Positions 27,827 through 37,337 of a stretch of 64,000 bases of DNA are shown here, piece by piece; the stretch's first letter is position 1, and each line of letters opens with the position of its first letter. This DNA is from Vibrio agarivorans (GTDB lineage Bacteria > Pseudomonadota > Gammaproteobacteria > Enterobacterales > Vibrionaceae). The stretch covers positions 1,646,241 to 1,710,240 of the forward strand of contig NZ_JAUFQF010000004.1 of assembly GCF_030409635.1 (NCBI RefSeq), read 5' to 3'. The position numbers and the translations under genes are program-made. Below the pieces are notes generated by a model, which was not told the origin of the DNA, did no database searches, and saw only the letters and a list, made by a program, of their open reading frames with translations.

Positions 27827-28101
27827 TAACTACCTACAAAATGAAGGTCAATTCAAACGATCATTTGAAACAAGATAAAACTTCGAATTTAACCTTTCCT
27901 TAACTTTTGGTGTTTTCCTTTAAAGCGAGTTGTTATAAGGTTTTATTACGCTTTTGCTACTAAGGTCTAGCTTGAATAACTCAAACGTAATGGTGAAAAT
28001 ACAATCACAAACACCAATAAGAGTGATTCATCCAAGCCGATAAATGAAAATAAAATGTAGTTTAAAAGTTACAAGTGAAATCTGACTAAGGAAGACGGAT
28101 T

Positions 28102-29739
28102 ATGTCGACACAAATTGCAGAGAAAAACAGCCAAGAACATCTAGCCCAAGAAAACCCAGGCATGCTTGTTGTAACGGAGGCCTTGTCTTCAGAACATCAA
28201 GTTGTTTTCCCTAACGAAGCCCAAACCTTTTTATCTCTGCTTTGTGGTCGTTTTGCTGCGCAAGTAGACGAGTTACTCAAGGCTCGCGAGGAGCGCCAAC
28301 GCGACATCGACAATGGACAGCTGCCGAGTTTTAACCAGGATACGCAAGATATCCGAGAAGGCAGTTGGAAGATCTTAGGGATTCCAAGTGATCTGCAAGA
28401 TCGCCGTGTGGAGATCACCGGTCCAACCGATCGCAAAATGGTGATCAATGCGCTCAACGCCAACGTTAAAGTGTTTATGGCTGACTTTGAAGACTCAATG
28501 TCTCCAGCGTGGACGAAGGTACTTGATGGGCAAATCAATTTACGTGATGCGGTGAGAGGGATAATCGACTACAAAAATCCGAGCAATGGTAAACACTATC
28601 AGCTCACTGATGACCCAGCAGTGCTCATCTGTCGTGTGCGAGGCTTACACCTTAAAGAGAAGCATGTTCATTTCAATGGTGAGGCTATTCCGGGTGCCTT
28701 ATTCGATTTCGCCCTCTATTTCTATAACAACTACAAAGAGCTTCTTGAGAAAGGAAGTGGGCCTTACTTCTATATCCCGAAGTTGCAATCTCATCATGAA
28801 GCACAATGGTGGAGCCAAGTCTTTCATTTTACCGAGGAGTACTTTGGTCTCGATACTGGCACCATTAAAGCGACAGTATTGATTGAGACCCTTCCTGCTG
28901 TGTTTGAGATGGATGAGATTTTGTTCGCCCTCAAAGAGCACATTGTCGGACTGAACTGTGGTCGATGGGATTACATCTTCAGCTACATCAAGACCTTGAA
29001 AAATTACCCTGATCGTATTCTGCCAGACAGACAAGTGGTGACGATGGATAAGCCGTTTTTGAACGCTTACTCTCGTTTATTGGTTCGCACCTGTCACCGC
29101 CGTGGTGCCTTTGCAATGGGGGGAATGGCAGCGTTCATTCCAGCAAAAGATCCAGAGCAGAACCAAGTCGTGCTGAACAAAATTCACAACGACAAATCAC
29201 TGGAAGCCAATAATGGTCATGACGGAACATGGGTTGCTCACCCAGGATTAGCAGGCACGGCTCGAGAGGTGTTTGACAAAGTACTCGGGACACGTACTAA
29301 CCAGCTCGATATTAGCCGAGCAGACGATGAGCCTATTACCGCCGAGATGCTACTTGAGCCTTGTCAGGGAGAGCGCACCGAGCAAGGAATGCGTCACAAT
29401 ATTCGTGTTGCGCTGCAATACATCGAAGCATGGATCTCCGGCAACGGCTGTGTACCTATCTACGGCTTAATGGAGGATGCCGCAACCGCAGAGATTTCTC
29501 GTGCATCTATCTGGCAATGGATTAAACACGGCAAAGATTTAGACAATGGCCAAGTGGTCACCAAAGCACTGTTTGAACAGTATTTATCTGAAGAGATTGA
29601 TGTGGTGAAGCAAGAGATTGGTCAAGCGCGCTTTGATAGCGGACGCTTCATTGAGGCCGCTGACCTAATGGCAAGATTAACCACCAGTGATGAGTTAACC
29701 AACTTCCTTACTGTACCTGGCTATGACTATCTAGATTAG
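28102..29739 (+). CDS. aceB: Malate synthase A
   Basis: This 545-residue glyoxylate-shunt enzyme condenses glyoxylate with acetyl-CoA to malate. It has VKVFMADFEDSMSP, KLQSHHEAQWWSQVF, VLIETLPAVFEMDEILF, the signature GLNCGRWDYIFSYIK and GTWVAHPGL. The metal-binding acidic residues lie in these blocks. The ATG at 28102 follows AAGGAAG. It is upstream of aceA in the same direction; no aceK lies in the window. Confidence 0.97.
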   Translation: MSTQIAEKNSQEHLAQENPGMLVVTEALSSEHQVVFPNEAQTFLSLLCGRFAAQVDELLKAREERQRDIDNGQLPSFNQDTQDIREGSWKILGIPSDLQDRRVEITGPTDRKMVINALNANVKVFMADFEDSMSPAWTKVLDGQINLRDAVRGIIDYKNPSNGKHYQLTDDPAVLICRVRGLHLKEKHVHFNGEAIPGALFDFALYFYNNYKELLEKGSGPYFYIPKLQSHHEAQWWSQVFHFTEEYFGLDTGTIKATVLIETLPAVFEMDEILFALKEHIVGLNCGRWDYIFSYIKTLKNYPDRILPDRQVVTMDKPFLNAYSRLLVRTCHRRGAFAMGGMAAFIPAKDPEQNQVVLNKIHNDKSLEANNGHDGTWVAHPGLAGTAREVFDKVLGTRTNQLDISRADDEPITAEMLLEPCQGERTEQGMRHNIRVALQYIEAWISGNGCVPIYGLMEDAATAEISRASIWQWIKHGKDLDNGQVVTKALFEQYLSEEIDVVKQEIGQARFDSGRFIEAADLMARLTTSDELTNFLTVPGYDYLD

Positions 29740-29873
29740 CCAAAACATTAATAACAATACAAAACCAATAACGTGATGATCTGTTCGCTTTAGGCGCCCC
29801 TACACCTAGCCTGATGTATTGCGAATCTATGGATACCCATGTGGAACAACATGAAATGAGAGAGGGACTGACT

Positions 29874-31184
29874 ATGACACTAACACGCCGCCAACAAATC
29901 GAAGCACTAGAGAAAGATTGGGCAACAAATCCACGCTGGAAAAGCGTGAAGCGTACTTATACAGCTGAAGAAGTGGTTGAGCTTCGTGGCTCAATGGTGC
30001 CAGCAAATACAGTTGCACAACGAGGTGCAGATAAGCTTTGGGCACTGGTTAACGGTGAGTCGAAAAAAGGCTATGTGAACTGTCTAGGTGCACTTACTGG
30101 CGGCCAAGCAGTACAGCAAGCCAAAGCGGGTATCGAAGCTATCTACTTATCGGGTTGGCAGGTTGCTGCTGATAACAATACCGCGTCAACCATGTATCCA
30201 GACCAGTCGTTGTACCCAGTAGACTCGGTTCCCTCTGTTGTAAAACGCATCAATAACTCATTCCGTCGAGCTGACCAAATTCAGTGGGCAGGTGGCAAAT
30301 CGCCTGAAGATGAAGGTGGTATTGATTATTTCCTACCGATTGTGGCGGATGCGGAAGCGGGCTTTGGTGGGGTACTCAATGCTTACGAGTTGATGAAGTC
30401 GATGATTGATGCGGGTGCGGCAGGGGTTCACTTTGAAGACCAACTGGCATCAGTGAAGAAGTGTGGACACATGGGCGGTAAAGTATTGGTTCCAACTCAA
30501 GAGGCAGTGCAGAAGCTGGTGGCAGCGCGCTTAGCGGCCGATGTAGCAGGCACAACAACGCTAGTGATTGCGCGTACAGATGCGAATGCAGCAGACCTTC
30601 TGACTTCGGATTGTGACCCATATGATAAAGACTTTATACAAGGCGAGCGCACTGCAGAAGGTTTTTATCGAGTGCGCGCTGGCATCGACCAAGCTATTGC
30701 TCGCGGTCTCGCGTATGCACCTTATGCTGACCTTATCTGGTGTGAAACGGCGAAGCCGTGTCTCGAAGAAGCTCGCAAGTTTGCTGAAGCCATCCATGCA
30801 GAATACCCAGACCAACTATTAGCCTATAACTGTTCTCCTTCGTTCAACTGGGAGAAAAACTTGGATGCAGAAACCATTGCTAAGTTCCAGCAAGAGTTGG
30901 CTGACATGGGCTATAAGTATCAGTTCATTACGCTGGCAGGTATTCATAACATGTGGTTTAACATGTTTGAGTTGGCTCATGCGTATGCACAAGGTGAAGG
31001 TATGCGTCACTATGTTGAAAAAGTTCAGCGTCCTGAGTTTGAAGCAGCAGAGAAGGGTTACACCTTCGTTGCCCACCAACAAGAAGTGGGTACGGGTTAC
31101 TTTGACCGTATGACCAATACCATTCAAGGGGGTAACTCCTCTGTGACGGCTCTGACAGGTTCCACAGAAGAAGATCAGTTCTAA
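29874..31184 (+). CDS. aceA: Isocitrate lyase
   Basis: This 436-residue enzyme cleaves isocitrate to glyoxylate and succinate. It has [23 protein letters not shown], the catalytic signature [17 protein letters not shown] and YNCSPSFNW. The ATG at 29874 follows GAGGG and begins the conserved [13 protein letters not shown]; an in-frame ATG 60 bp upstream is unlikely. The 134-bp gap to aceB has no clear terminator, so the two probably form one operon. Confidence 0.97.
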   Translation: MTLTRRQQIEALEKDWATNPRWKSVKRTYTAEEVVELRGSMVPANTVAQRGADKLWALVNGESKKGYVNCLGALTGGQAVQQAKAGIEAIYLSGWQVAADNNTASTMYPDQSLYPVDSVPSVVKRINNSFRRADQIQWAGGKSPEDEGGIDYFLPIVADAEAGFGGVLNAYELMKSMIDAGAAGVHFEDQLASVKKCGHMGGKVLVPTQEAVQKLVAARLAADVAGTTTLVIARTDANAADLLTSDCDPYDKDFIQGERTAEGFYRVRAGIDQAIARGLAYAPYADLIWCETAKPCLEEARKFAEAIHAEYPDQLLAYNCSPSFNWEKNLDAETIAKFQQELADMGYKYQFITLAGIHNMWFNMFELAHAYAQGEGMRHYVEKVQRPEFEAAEKGYTFVAHQQEVGTGYFDRMTNTIQGGNSSVTALTGSTEEDQF

Positions 31185-31234
31185 CTGACTGGTGAGCCAA
31201 CTCTCAGGCTCACACAGGATCTACGCACTGCTTT

Positions 31235-31271
31235 AGCGTAGCAAGCGCCCCCGTGCTTGCTGCGCTTTTTT
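31235..31271 (+). terminator. Terminator of aceBA
   Basis: A 12-bp stem, AGCGTAGCAAGC (31235-31246) with GCTTGCTGCGCT (31255-31266) and one T-G wobble, is followed by six T residues. Confidence 0.9.
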
Positions 31272-31420
31272 ATGCTTGTTTCCCTTCACATTCAGACTCC
31301 ACGCTACCTTTTAGGCTGCCCCAAAACAGTAAAGTGCAAGAATCTTGTGCTTCACCTTGGTGACATTACGGCGAATACGCAGCACAAAATGTCATCATTT
31401 TGGTTCAACGCCGCTCAGTT

Positions 31421-31437
31421 TGCACCACCGTGAATCA
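31421..31437. promoter_or_regulatory. Candidate NtrC half-site upstream of urtA
   Basis: TGCACCACCGTGAATCA has a perfect left arm of the NtrC consensus TGCACC-N4/5-GGTGCA and a poor right arm. It lies about 110 bp upstream of the sigma-54 promoter, the usual enhancer distance. Confidence 0.35.
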
Positions 31438-31454
31438 ATGCAAATGATTGCTTG

Positions 31455-31472
31455 TGCACCATTGTTGGTACT
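31455..31472. promoter_or_regulatory. Candidate NtrC enhancer site upstream of urtA
   Basis: TGCACCATTGTTGGTACT keeps both arms of the NtrC consensus (TGCACC and TGGTAC for TGGTGC). It is centred about 75 bp upstream of the sigma-54 promoter and would place the urea operon under nitrogen control. Confidence 0.55.
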
Positions 31473-31532
31473 ATTCGATTTAAGTTATTGAAATATATGC
31501 GTTTAACAATTGGTACTCCTTTAGGGTTAAAC

Positions 31533-31548
31533 TGGCACTCTTCTTGTA
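31533..31548 (+). promoter_or_regulatory. Sigma-54 promoter of the urt-ure operon
   Basis: TGGCACTCTTCTTGTA matches the RpoN consensus TGGCAC-N5-TTGCW, with GG and G separated by ten bases. The only departure is T for C in the -12 element. It lies 44 bp upstream of the urtA start. Confidence 0.75.
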
Positions 31549-31591
31549 AATCATCTAATTGAATAATAATTCACATGATGGAGTTTCCAAT

Positions 31592-32878
31592 ATGAACAAG
31601 AAGTTCAACTTAACGCTTGCTGCACTATGCACCTCTTTAACACTTTCTAGTGGTGCGGTATTCGCTGCCGAAGACACGATTAAGGTCGGTGTTTTGCACT
31701 CACTCTCAGGCACCATGGCGATCAGTGAGACAACGCTAAAAGATACAGTGTTGATGCTGGTGGATGAGCAGAACAAAAAAGGTGGTTTGTTAGGAAAGCA
31801 ACTTGAGGCAGTGGTTGTCGATCCTGCGTCTAACTGGCCGCTATTTGCAGAAAAAGCACGTGAACTGATCGAAAAAGAGAAAGTTGACGTTGTCTTTGGT
31901 GGCTGGACGTCAGTGTCACGTAAATCGATGCTGCCGGTGTTCGAGGAGCTCAACAGTATTCTTTTCTACCCGGTGCAATACGAGGGTGAAGAGTCATCGA
32001 AAAACGTGTTCTACACCGGTGCTGCGCCAAACCAACAAGCGATCCCAGCGGTTGATTACTTGATGGATGATCTTGAGGTTGAGCGTTGGGTACTTGCTGG
32101 TACGGATTATGTTTATCCACGTACAACGAATAAAATCTTAGAGTCATATCTAAAATCGAAGGGTGTGGCTGAATCAGACATCATGATCAGCTATACGCCG
32201 TTCGGCCATTCAGATTGGCAGTCGATTGTTTCTGATATTAAAAAGTTTGGCTCTGAAGGTAAACAAACTGCAGTGGTGTCAACTATCAATGGTGATGCCA
32301 ACGTTCCTTTCTACAAAGAGCTTGGTGCACAAGGCGTCTCATCAGAAGACATTCCTGTCATCGCATTCTCAGTGGGTGAAGAAGAGCTCTCTGGTATGGA
32401 TACCGAGCCGTTGGTTGGCCACCTTGCCGCATGGAACTACTTCATGAGTGTGGATACGGAAGCGAACGGCGAGTTTGTTGAAGCATGGCATAAATTCATT
32501 AAGAACGAAGGCCGTGTAACCAACGATCCGATGGAAGCGCACTACATTGGCTTCAACATGTGGGCACAAGCGGTAACGGTTGCAGGAACAACAGATGCAG
32601 AAGCGGTGCAAGATGCATTGATTGGTGTATCGGTGCCTAACTTGTCTGGCGGCTACTCGACCATGATGCCTAACCACCATATTACTAAACCTGTCCTAAT
32701 CGGTGAGATCCAAGACGATGGTCAGTTCGATATCGTCTGGGAAACGACAGGCTTAGTTGCAGGTGATGCGTGGTCAAAATACTTACCAGAATCTGCGAAA
32801 CTATTCTCAAGCTGGTCTAAGCCATTCTCTTGTGGCGCGTTCAACATTGAAACCAAGAAATGTGCAGGCAGTAACTAA
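31592..32878 (+). CDS. urtA: Urea ABC transporter substrate-binding protein
   Basis: This 428-residue periplasmic binding protein of the LivJ type has a signal peptide ending at about residue 25 (GAVFA). It has VGVLHSLSGTMAISETTLKD, FGGWTSVSRKSMLPVFEELN, LFYPVQYEGEE and TGAAPNQQAIPAVDYL, all typical of UrtA. The ATG at 31592 follows GGAG at 8 bp. It heads urtABCDE and is separated from urtB by a hairpin that should raise the binding protein over the permeases. Confidence 0.95.
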   Translation: MNKKFNLTLAALCTSLTLSSGAVFAAEDTIKVGVLHSLSGTMAISETTLKDTVLMLVDEQNKKGGLLGKQLEAVVVDPASNWPLFAEKARELIEKEKVDVVFGGWTSVSRKSMLPVFEELNSILFYPVQYEGEESSKNVFYTGAAPNQQAIPAVDYLMDDLEVERWVLAGTDYVYPRTTNKILESYLKSKGVAESDIMISYTPFGHSDWQSIVSDIKKFGSEGKQTAVVSTINGDANVPFYKELGAQGVSSEDIPVIAFSVGEEELSGMDTEPLVGHLAAWNYFMSVDTEANGEFVEAWHKFIKNEGRVTNDPMEAHYIGFNMWAQAVTVAGTTDAEAVQDALIGVSVPNLSGGYSTMMPNHHITKPVLIGEIQDDGQFDIVWETTGLVAGDAWSKYLPESAKLFSSWSKPFSCGAFNIETKKCAGSN

Positions 32879-32889
32879 TTTGCCTATGT

Positions 32890-32914
32890 GGTGCTCCTCT
32901 GTGGAGCACCTTTT
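32890..32914 (+). terminator. Intercistronic hairpin between urtA and urtB
   Basis: GGTGCTCC (32890-32897) and GGAGCACC (32903-32910) form a perfect 8-bp stem followed by TTTT. It sits inside the operon, so it is probably a leaky terminator or 3'-end stabiliser of the urtA message. Confidence 0.8.
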
Positions 32915-32998
32915 CTCGTGGTATCCGAGCAAAAAGAACATGGTAGGCCAAATAGTCTGCCGACAAACAATAAGCTCGGTTTGTGAAGGACGAAAGTC

Positions 32999-34618
32999 AT
33001 GAAGAATGTATTTAAAGTAGCGCTTTTGATGCTACTTTCTGTGAATGTTAGTTGGGCGGCAGTGACCGGAGAAGAGAGTTTTAGCGACGCTCTTATCGGC
33101 AAAAACAACAGTCAAAAATCCCAAGCTATTGAGTGGTTGGTGCAAGAGCAAGATGCACTAACCGCAAAGCAAGTTTTGAACGCTTGGCTCGATGGCAATC
33201 TGTATTATTTCAGCGACAAATCCAGCGCGAATCACCAAGCGCTGTATGTGATCGATAACCTTAAATCCGCACAACAGGCCCAGTCTGCTTGGGGACGTGA
33301 TCCACTGATGATTGAAAACAGTCGTCAGTTTAAGAAAGTTCGCGTGAACAACCGTTTACGCCGAGAAATTCGTTCTGAGCTAGCTTCGCTGGGGATTAAT
33401 AGCCCGGAAGCGAGTGTACGCTACGATGCGGTGATGACCTTACTTGGTACTAACGATGATGAGTTGCTAAAGGCACTAGCAACGCGTTTATCCGTAGAGC
33501 AGGACAACAAAGTCACTGAGCTGATTGAACTCGCTTTGGCGATTGATATTGCCCAAGATACAAGCTCTAGCAATTCAGATCGTATTGCTGCAATTGAAAC
33601 GGTGGGGGGGTATAAGTTTCCGATTGTTGCTCAAACCGTCAATCGAGTTCTTGCCAGCGAACCACCGGCTGATATAGAGAGCGCCGCTAATCTTGCCCAG
33701 ACACGTTATCAACAATCTCAATCTCTTTATGCCGGGGCCGAAACGGTATTTTTTGGACTCAGTCTCGGCTCGGTACTGGTACTGGCAGGGATTGGACTTG
33801 CAATTACCTTTGGTGTGATGGGCGTGATAAACATGGCGCATGGTGAGCTAATCATGATCGGAGCCTACACCACGTATGTTATGCAGCAATTGATGCCCAA
33901 TCATATCGGCTATGCATTGATTCTATCGATACCGATGGCGTTTATTGTTTCTGGTTTAGTAGGTATTGCCATTGAACGCAGCGTGATCCGTCACTTGTAT
34001 GGTCGCCCATTAGAAACCCTGCTGGCCACCTTTGGTATCAGCTTGATCTTACAGCAAGCGGTACGCTCTATTTTCTCTCCTTTAAACCGCTCAGTCAGTA
34101 CACCCGATTGGATGTCGGGTGCGTTAGAAATTAACCCGATGCTGTCCCTGACATACAACCGTTTATACATCATCTTGTTCTGTGGCTTGGTGTTCTGGGG
34201 GCTATTGATGGTACTCAAGAAAACACCACTTGGTTTGCAGGTGCGTGCGGTATCCCAAAACCGAGGTATGGCACGTGCAATGGGAATTCGCTCAGAGCGT
34301 GTTGATGCCATGACGTTTGGTCTGGGTTCAGGTGTTGCGGGTATCGCCGGTGTAGCACTGTCTCAGTTAACTAACGTAGGGCCAAATATGGGCCAAGCCT
34401 ACATCATTGATTCATTCATGGTGGTGGTCTTTGGTGGCGTAGGCAACCTATGGGGCACTCTCGTTGCTGGCTTGAGTCTTGGCTTGTTCAATAAGGTGCT
34501 TGAGCCTTGGGCTGGTGCGGTACTGGCGAAGATTCTTGTGCTGGTGTTCATCATTCTATTTATTCAAAAACGTCCACGAGGTCTTTTCCCTCAACGTGGT
34601 CGTGCGGCTGAAAGTTAA
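32999..34618 (+). CDS. urtB: Urea ABC transporter permease UrtB
   Basis: This 539-residue protein has a signal-like N-terminus (residues 1-20), then a roughly 220-residue soluble, Gln/Asp-rich region as in many proteobacterial UrtB proteins. A LivH-type permease domain follows from about residue 245 (VFFGLSLGSVLVLAGIGLAITFG, NMAHGELIMIGAYT). The second half has RAVSQNRGMARAMGIRSERVD and VVVFGGVGNLWGTLVAGL. The role of the soluble region is not known. Confidence 0.93.
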   Translation: MKNVFKVALLMLLSVNVSWAAVTGEESFSDALIGKNNSQKSQAIEWLVQEQDALTAKQVLNAWLDGNLYYFSDKSSANHQALYVIDNLKSAQQAQSAWGRDPLMIENSRQFKKVRVNNRLRREIRSELASLGINSPEASVRYDAVMTLLGTNDDELLKALATRLSVEQDNKVTELIELALAIDIAQDTSSSNSDRIAAIETVGGYKFPIVAQTVNRVLASEPPADIESAANLAQTRYQQSQSLYAGAETVFFGLSLGSVLVLAGIGLAITFGVMGVINMAHGELIMIGAYTTYVMQQLMPNHIGYALILSIPMAFIVSGLVGIAIERSVIRHLYGRPLETLLATFGISLILQQAVRSIFSPLNRSVSTPDWMSGALEINPMLSLTYNRLYIILFCGLVFWGLLMVLKKTPLGLQVRAVSQNRGMARAMGIRSERVDAMTFGLGSGVAGIAGVALSQLTNVGPNMGQAYIIDSFMVVVFGGVGNLWGTLVAGLSLGLFNKVLEPWAGAVLAKILVLVFIILFIQKRPRGLFPQRGRAAES

Positions 34619-34628
34619 GGAGAACAGT

Positions 34629-35792
34629 ATGCAGTCGAAATCTTTTGTTCTTTCAGCAATTCAAGGCGACCGAGGTGGGCAATTAACCCTATTGGCTATC
34701 CTTGCTGCTGTTATCTTTGTTCCGTTGGCGAACACCTTGCTCCCTGCTGGGCACCCGTTGCATGTTGAGACGTTTACAGTCTCGTTGATGGGGAAATATT
34801 TAAGCTATGCCATGTTAGCGTTGGCGCTGGACTTAGTGTGGGGCTATCTCGGCATTCTGAGTTTAGGGCATGGCGCTTTCTTTGCCATCGGTGGTTACGC
34901 CATGGGGATGTACCTGATGCGTCAAATCGGTGATCGCGGCGTGTATGGTGACCCGATTCTGCCCGATTTTATGGTGTTCCTAAACTGGCAAGAGCTGCCT
35001 TGGTTCTGGCAAGGCTTTGATCAATTTTGGTTGGCTTGTGCGATGGTGGTTTTAGTTCCCGGCGCGCTGGCGTATGTCTTTGGCTATCTCGCTTTCCGCT
35101 CACGTGTGTCAGGGGTTTACCTCTCGATCATGACACAAGCACTAACCTACGCCTTGATGCTTGCCTTCTTCCGTAATGAGATGGGCTTTGGTGGTAACAA
35201 CGGCTTGACCGATTTTAAAGATATCCTCGGCTTTAGCTTACAAAGCGACAGCACTAAGTTGGCCTTGTTTGTTATTACAGGTATCGCTTTGATGATCAGT
35301 TATATCGTGTGTCGAATGGTGGTGACAAGCCGTCTAGGTCGAGTGGCGTTGGCGATTCGCGATACTGAGTCACGCACGCGTTTCATGGGTTATGACGTGG
35401 ATGGCATCAAGCTATGGGTGTTCGTTTTATCTGCGGTTATTGCGGGTATTGCTGGCGCACTTTATGTGCCTCAAGTGGGCATTATCAACCCGGGAGAGTT
35501 TGCTCCACTCAACTCAATTGAAGTGGTGGTCTGGGTTGCTCTTGGTGGTCGCGCGACCTTGTTTGGCGCGATTGTCGGTGCTCTTATCATCAACTATGCC
35601 AAAAGTTGGTTCACGGTAGAATTTCCAGAAGTGTGGCTGTTTGCGCTTGGTGGTCTTTTCGTTCTGTCGACGATGTATTTCCCGAAAGGGGTGATTGGTT
35701 TTGTTAGTGACCGTGCAGAGGCTATTCGCACGCGGGTTAGCCATAGGCCAAATACTCAAAAAGACAGTGACGCTAAGGAGGCAACCGTATGA
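34629..35792 (+). CDS. urtC: Urea ABC transporter permease UrtC
   Basis: This 387-residue LivM-type permease has multiple hydrophobic segments plus LDLVWGYLGILSLGHGAFFAIGGYAMGMYLMR, ALAIRDTESRTRFMGYD and VVWVALGGRATLFGAIVGAL. The ATG at 34629 follows AAGGAGAA and starts 10 bp after urtB ends. An upstream in-frame ATG lies inside urtB and is rejected. It overlaps urtD by ATGA. Confidence 0.94.
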   Translation: MQSKSFVLSAIQGDRGGQLTLLAILAAVIFVPLANTLLPAGHPLHVETFTVSLMGKYLSYAMLALALDLVWGYLGILSLGHGAFFAIGGYAMGMYLMRQIGDRGVYGDPILPDFMVFLNWQELPWFWQGFDQFWLACAMVVLVPGALAYVFGYLAFRSRVSGVYLSIMTQALTYALMLAFFRNEMGFGGNNGLTDFKDILGFSLQSDSTKLALFVITGIALMISYIVCRMVVTSRLGRVALAIRDTESRTRFMGYDVDGIKLWVFVLSAVIAGIAGALYVPQVGIINPGEFAPLNSIEVVVWVALGGRATLFGAIVGALIINYAKSWFTVEFPEVWLFALGGLFVLSTMYFPKGVIGFVSDRAEAIRTRVSHRPNTQKDSDAKEATV

Positions 35793-36640
35793 GCGCATTA
35801 CAATCAGTCCAGCACATTAAAGACAATTATCAGACCTTCACACGCCGTGATGAAGTGTTCACTTTTCTCAAGCCAGATGTCCATCCTGCGATCGATACTC
35901 GTCACAACGTGCTGCTATACGTCGAGGGTGTGAACAAGAGCTTTGATGGTTTTCAGGCGATTAATGATCTCAATCTCTATATTCGAGAGGGGGAATTACG
36001 CTGCATTATCGGTCCGAATGGGGCGGGTAAGACAACCATGATGGATATCATTACTGGCAAGACCAAACCAGATACCGGTGAGGTTTGGTTAGGCTCTAAC
36101 ATAAACCTTCTCAAGATGAACGAAGCGGAAATTGCCAATGCGGGTATCGGACGCAAATTTCAGAAACCAACAGTGATTGAGTGTTTGAGTGTATGGCAAA
36201 ACCTTGAGCTATCGATGTCGGGCGTTCGCTCTGTATGGGGCACATTTACGGCGCAAATGAGCGGTGAGCAGAAAGACAAGTTGGAATCCGTTTTAGAGCT
36301 TATTCACCTTAAAGACGAAGCGACAAATAGCGCCGGAAATCTCTCTCATGGTCAAAAGCAGTGGCTCGAAATCGGCATGCTCTTGATGCAAAACCCTAAG
36401 CTTTTGCTGGTGGATGAGCCGGTTGCAGGTATGACACATCAGGAGATGGATCGTACCTCTGAACTGCTCAATTCACTAGCAGGTAAGCACTCGGTGGTTG
36501 TGGTTGAGCATGATATGGACTTTGTTCGCTCGATAGCAAGTCACGTCACGGTGTTACACCAAGGGCACGTTTTAGCGGAAGGCACGATGGACCAAGTGCA
36601 GTCTCACCCAGAAGTTAAACAAGTTTATCTCGGAGAATAG
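35789..36640 (+). CDS. urtD: Urea ABC transporter ATPase UrtD
   Basis: This 283-residue LivG-type ATPase has Walker A IGPNGAGKTTMMD (about residues 74-86), signature NLSHGQKQWLEIGMLL, Walker B LLLVDEPVAGM and H-loop VVVEHDMDFV. There is an extra N-terminal stretch of about 45 residues before the ABC domain. It starts inside the urtC stop (ATGA) and ends 1 bp before urtE. Confidence 0.95.
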   Translation: MSALQSVQHIKDNYQTFTRRDEVFTFLKPDVHPAIDTRHNVLLYVEGVNKSFDGFQAINDLNLYIREGELRCIIGPNGAGKTTMMDIITGKTKPDTGEVWLGSNINLLKMNEAEIANAGIGRKFQKPTVIECLSVWQNLELSMSGVRSVWGTFTAQMSGEQKDKLESVLELIHLKDEATNSAGNLSHGQKQWLEIGMLLMQNPKLLLVDEPVAGMTHQEMDRTSELLNSLAGKHSVVVVEHDMDFVRSIASHVTVLHQGHVLAEGTMDQVQSHPEVKQVYLGE

Positions 36641-36641
36641 G

Positions 36642-37337
36642 ATGTTAGAGATTCAATCGGTGAACCAATTTTATGGTGAGAGCCACACCTTGTGGGATTT
36701 AGATATGACCATACCCGAAGGTAAATGTACTGTTCTGATGGGGCGCAATGGTGTCGGTAAAACTACCTTATTACAGTGCATTATGGGCTTGGTAAAAGTG
36801 AAAAGTGGCGACATTAAAATGGGTGATCAATCTCTGCTTAAACTGGATGCAGAGGAGCGTCCAAGACACGGGATTGGCTATGTTCCGCAAGGTCGTCAAA
36901 TCTTCCCGATGCTCACAGTGCAAGAGAACTTGGAAGTTGGGCTGCCAATTCGAGCTAAAGGGGATCGCAAAATCCCAGAATTTATTTTTGAACTCTTCCC
37001 TGTGCTGAAAGAGATGCTTCATCGCCGTGGTGGCGACCTTTCGGGAGGGCAACAGCAACAGCTTGCAATCGGTCGTGCCTTGGTAGTGAACCCTAAGTTG
37101 CTGATCCTCGACGAGCCGACCGAAGGCATTCAGCCCAATATCGTGCAAGAGATAGGTGACATTATTCGCATGCTCAACGAGAAGATGGGACTGACAGTGT
37201 TACTCGTGGAGCAAAAGCTACCCTTTGCCCGCAAAGTGGGAGACCGATTCTGTATTCTTGATCGCGGCCGTCAGGTAGCAGAAGGGGATATCGACCAACT
37301 CAACGAGCAGCTGATTAAGGAGTACCTCACGGTATGA
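36642..37337 (+). CDS. urtE: Urea ABC transporter ATPase UrtE
   Basis: This 231-residue LivF-type ATPase begins MLEIQSVNQFYGESHTLWDL. It has Walker A MGRNGVGKTT, signature LSGGQQQQLAIGRALV, Walker B LLILDEPTEGIQP and VLLVEQKLPFA in the H-loop position, where Gln replaces His as is usual for LivF/UrtE proteins. It overlaps ureD by ATGA, fusing transport and urease genes in one transcription unit. Confidence 0.95.
   Translation: MLEIQSVNQFYGESHTLWDLDMTIPEGKCTVLMGRNGVGKTTLLQCIMGLVKVKSGDIKMGDQSLLKLDAEERPRHGIGYVPQGRQIFPMLTVQENLEVGLPIRAKGDRKIPEFIFELFPVLKEMLHRRGGDLSGGQQQQLAIGRALVVNPKLLILDEPTEGIQPNIVQEIGDIIRMLNEKMGLTVLLVEQKLPFARKVGDRFCILDRGRQVAEGDIDQLNEQLIKEYLTV

Larger units (their letters stand above)
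27488..28101. promoter_or_regulatory. Long regulatory region upstream of aceB
   Basis: This AT-rich 614-bp stretch has no coding frame I can support. It contains two related TTGTGAAATTT palindromes (27612 and 27655) and a HexR-like site at 27812. The length and number of symmetrical elements suggest that several regulators act on the glyoxylate shunt. Confidence 0.65.

Noticed and set aside
30376..31200. Several long frames opposite to aceA and in other shifts
   Set aside because: They are shadows of the strongly coding aceA gene and lack ribosome sites or family motifs.
32999..33720. Separate gene fused to urtB by frameshift
   Set aside because: The 240-residue N-terminal part is in frame with a normal signal sequence and is a known feature of proteobacterial UrtB proteins.
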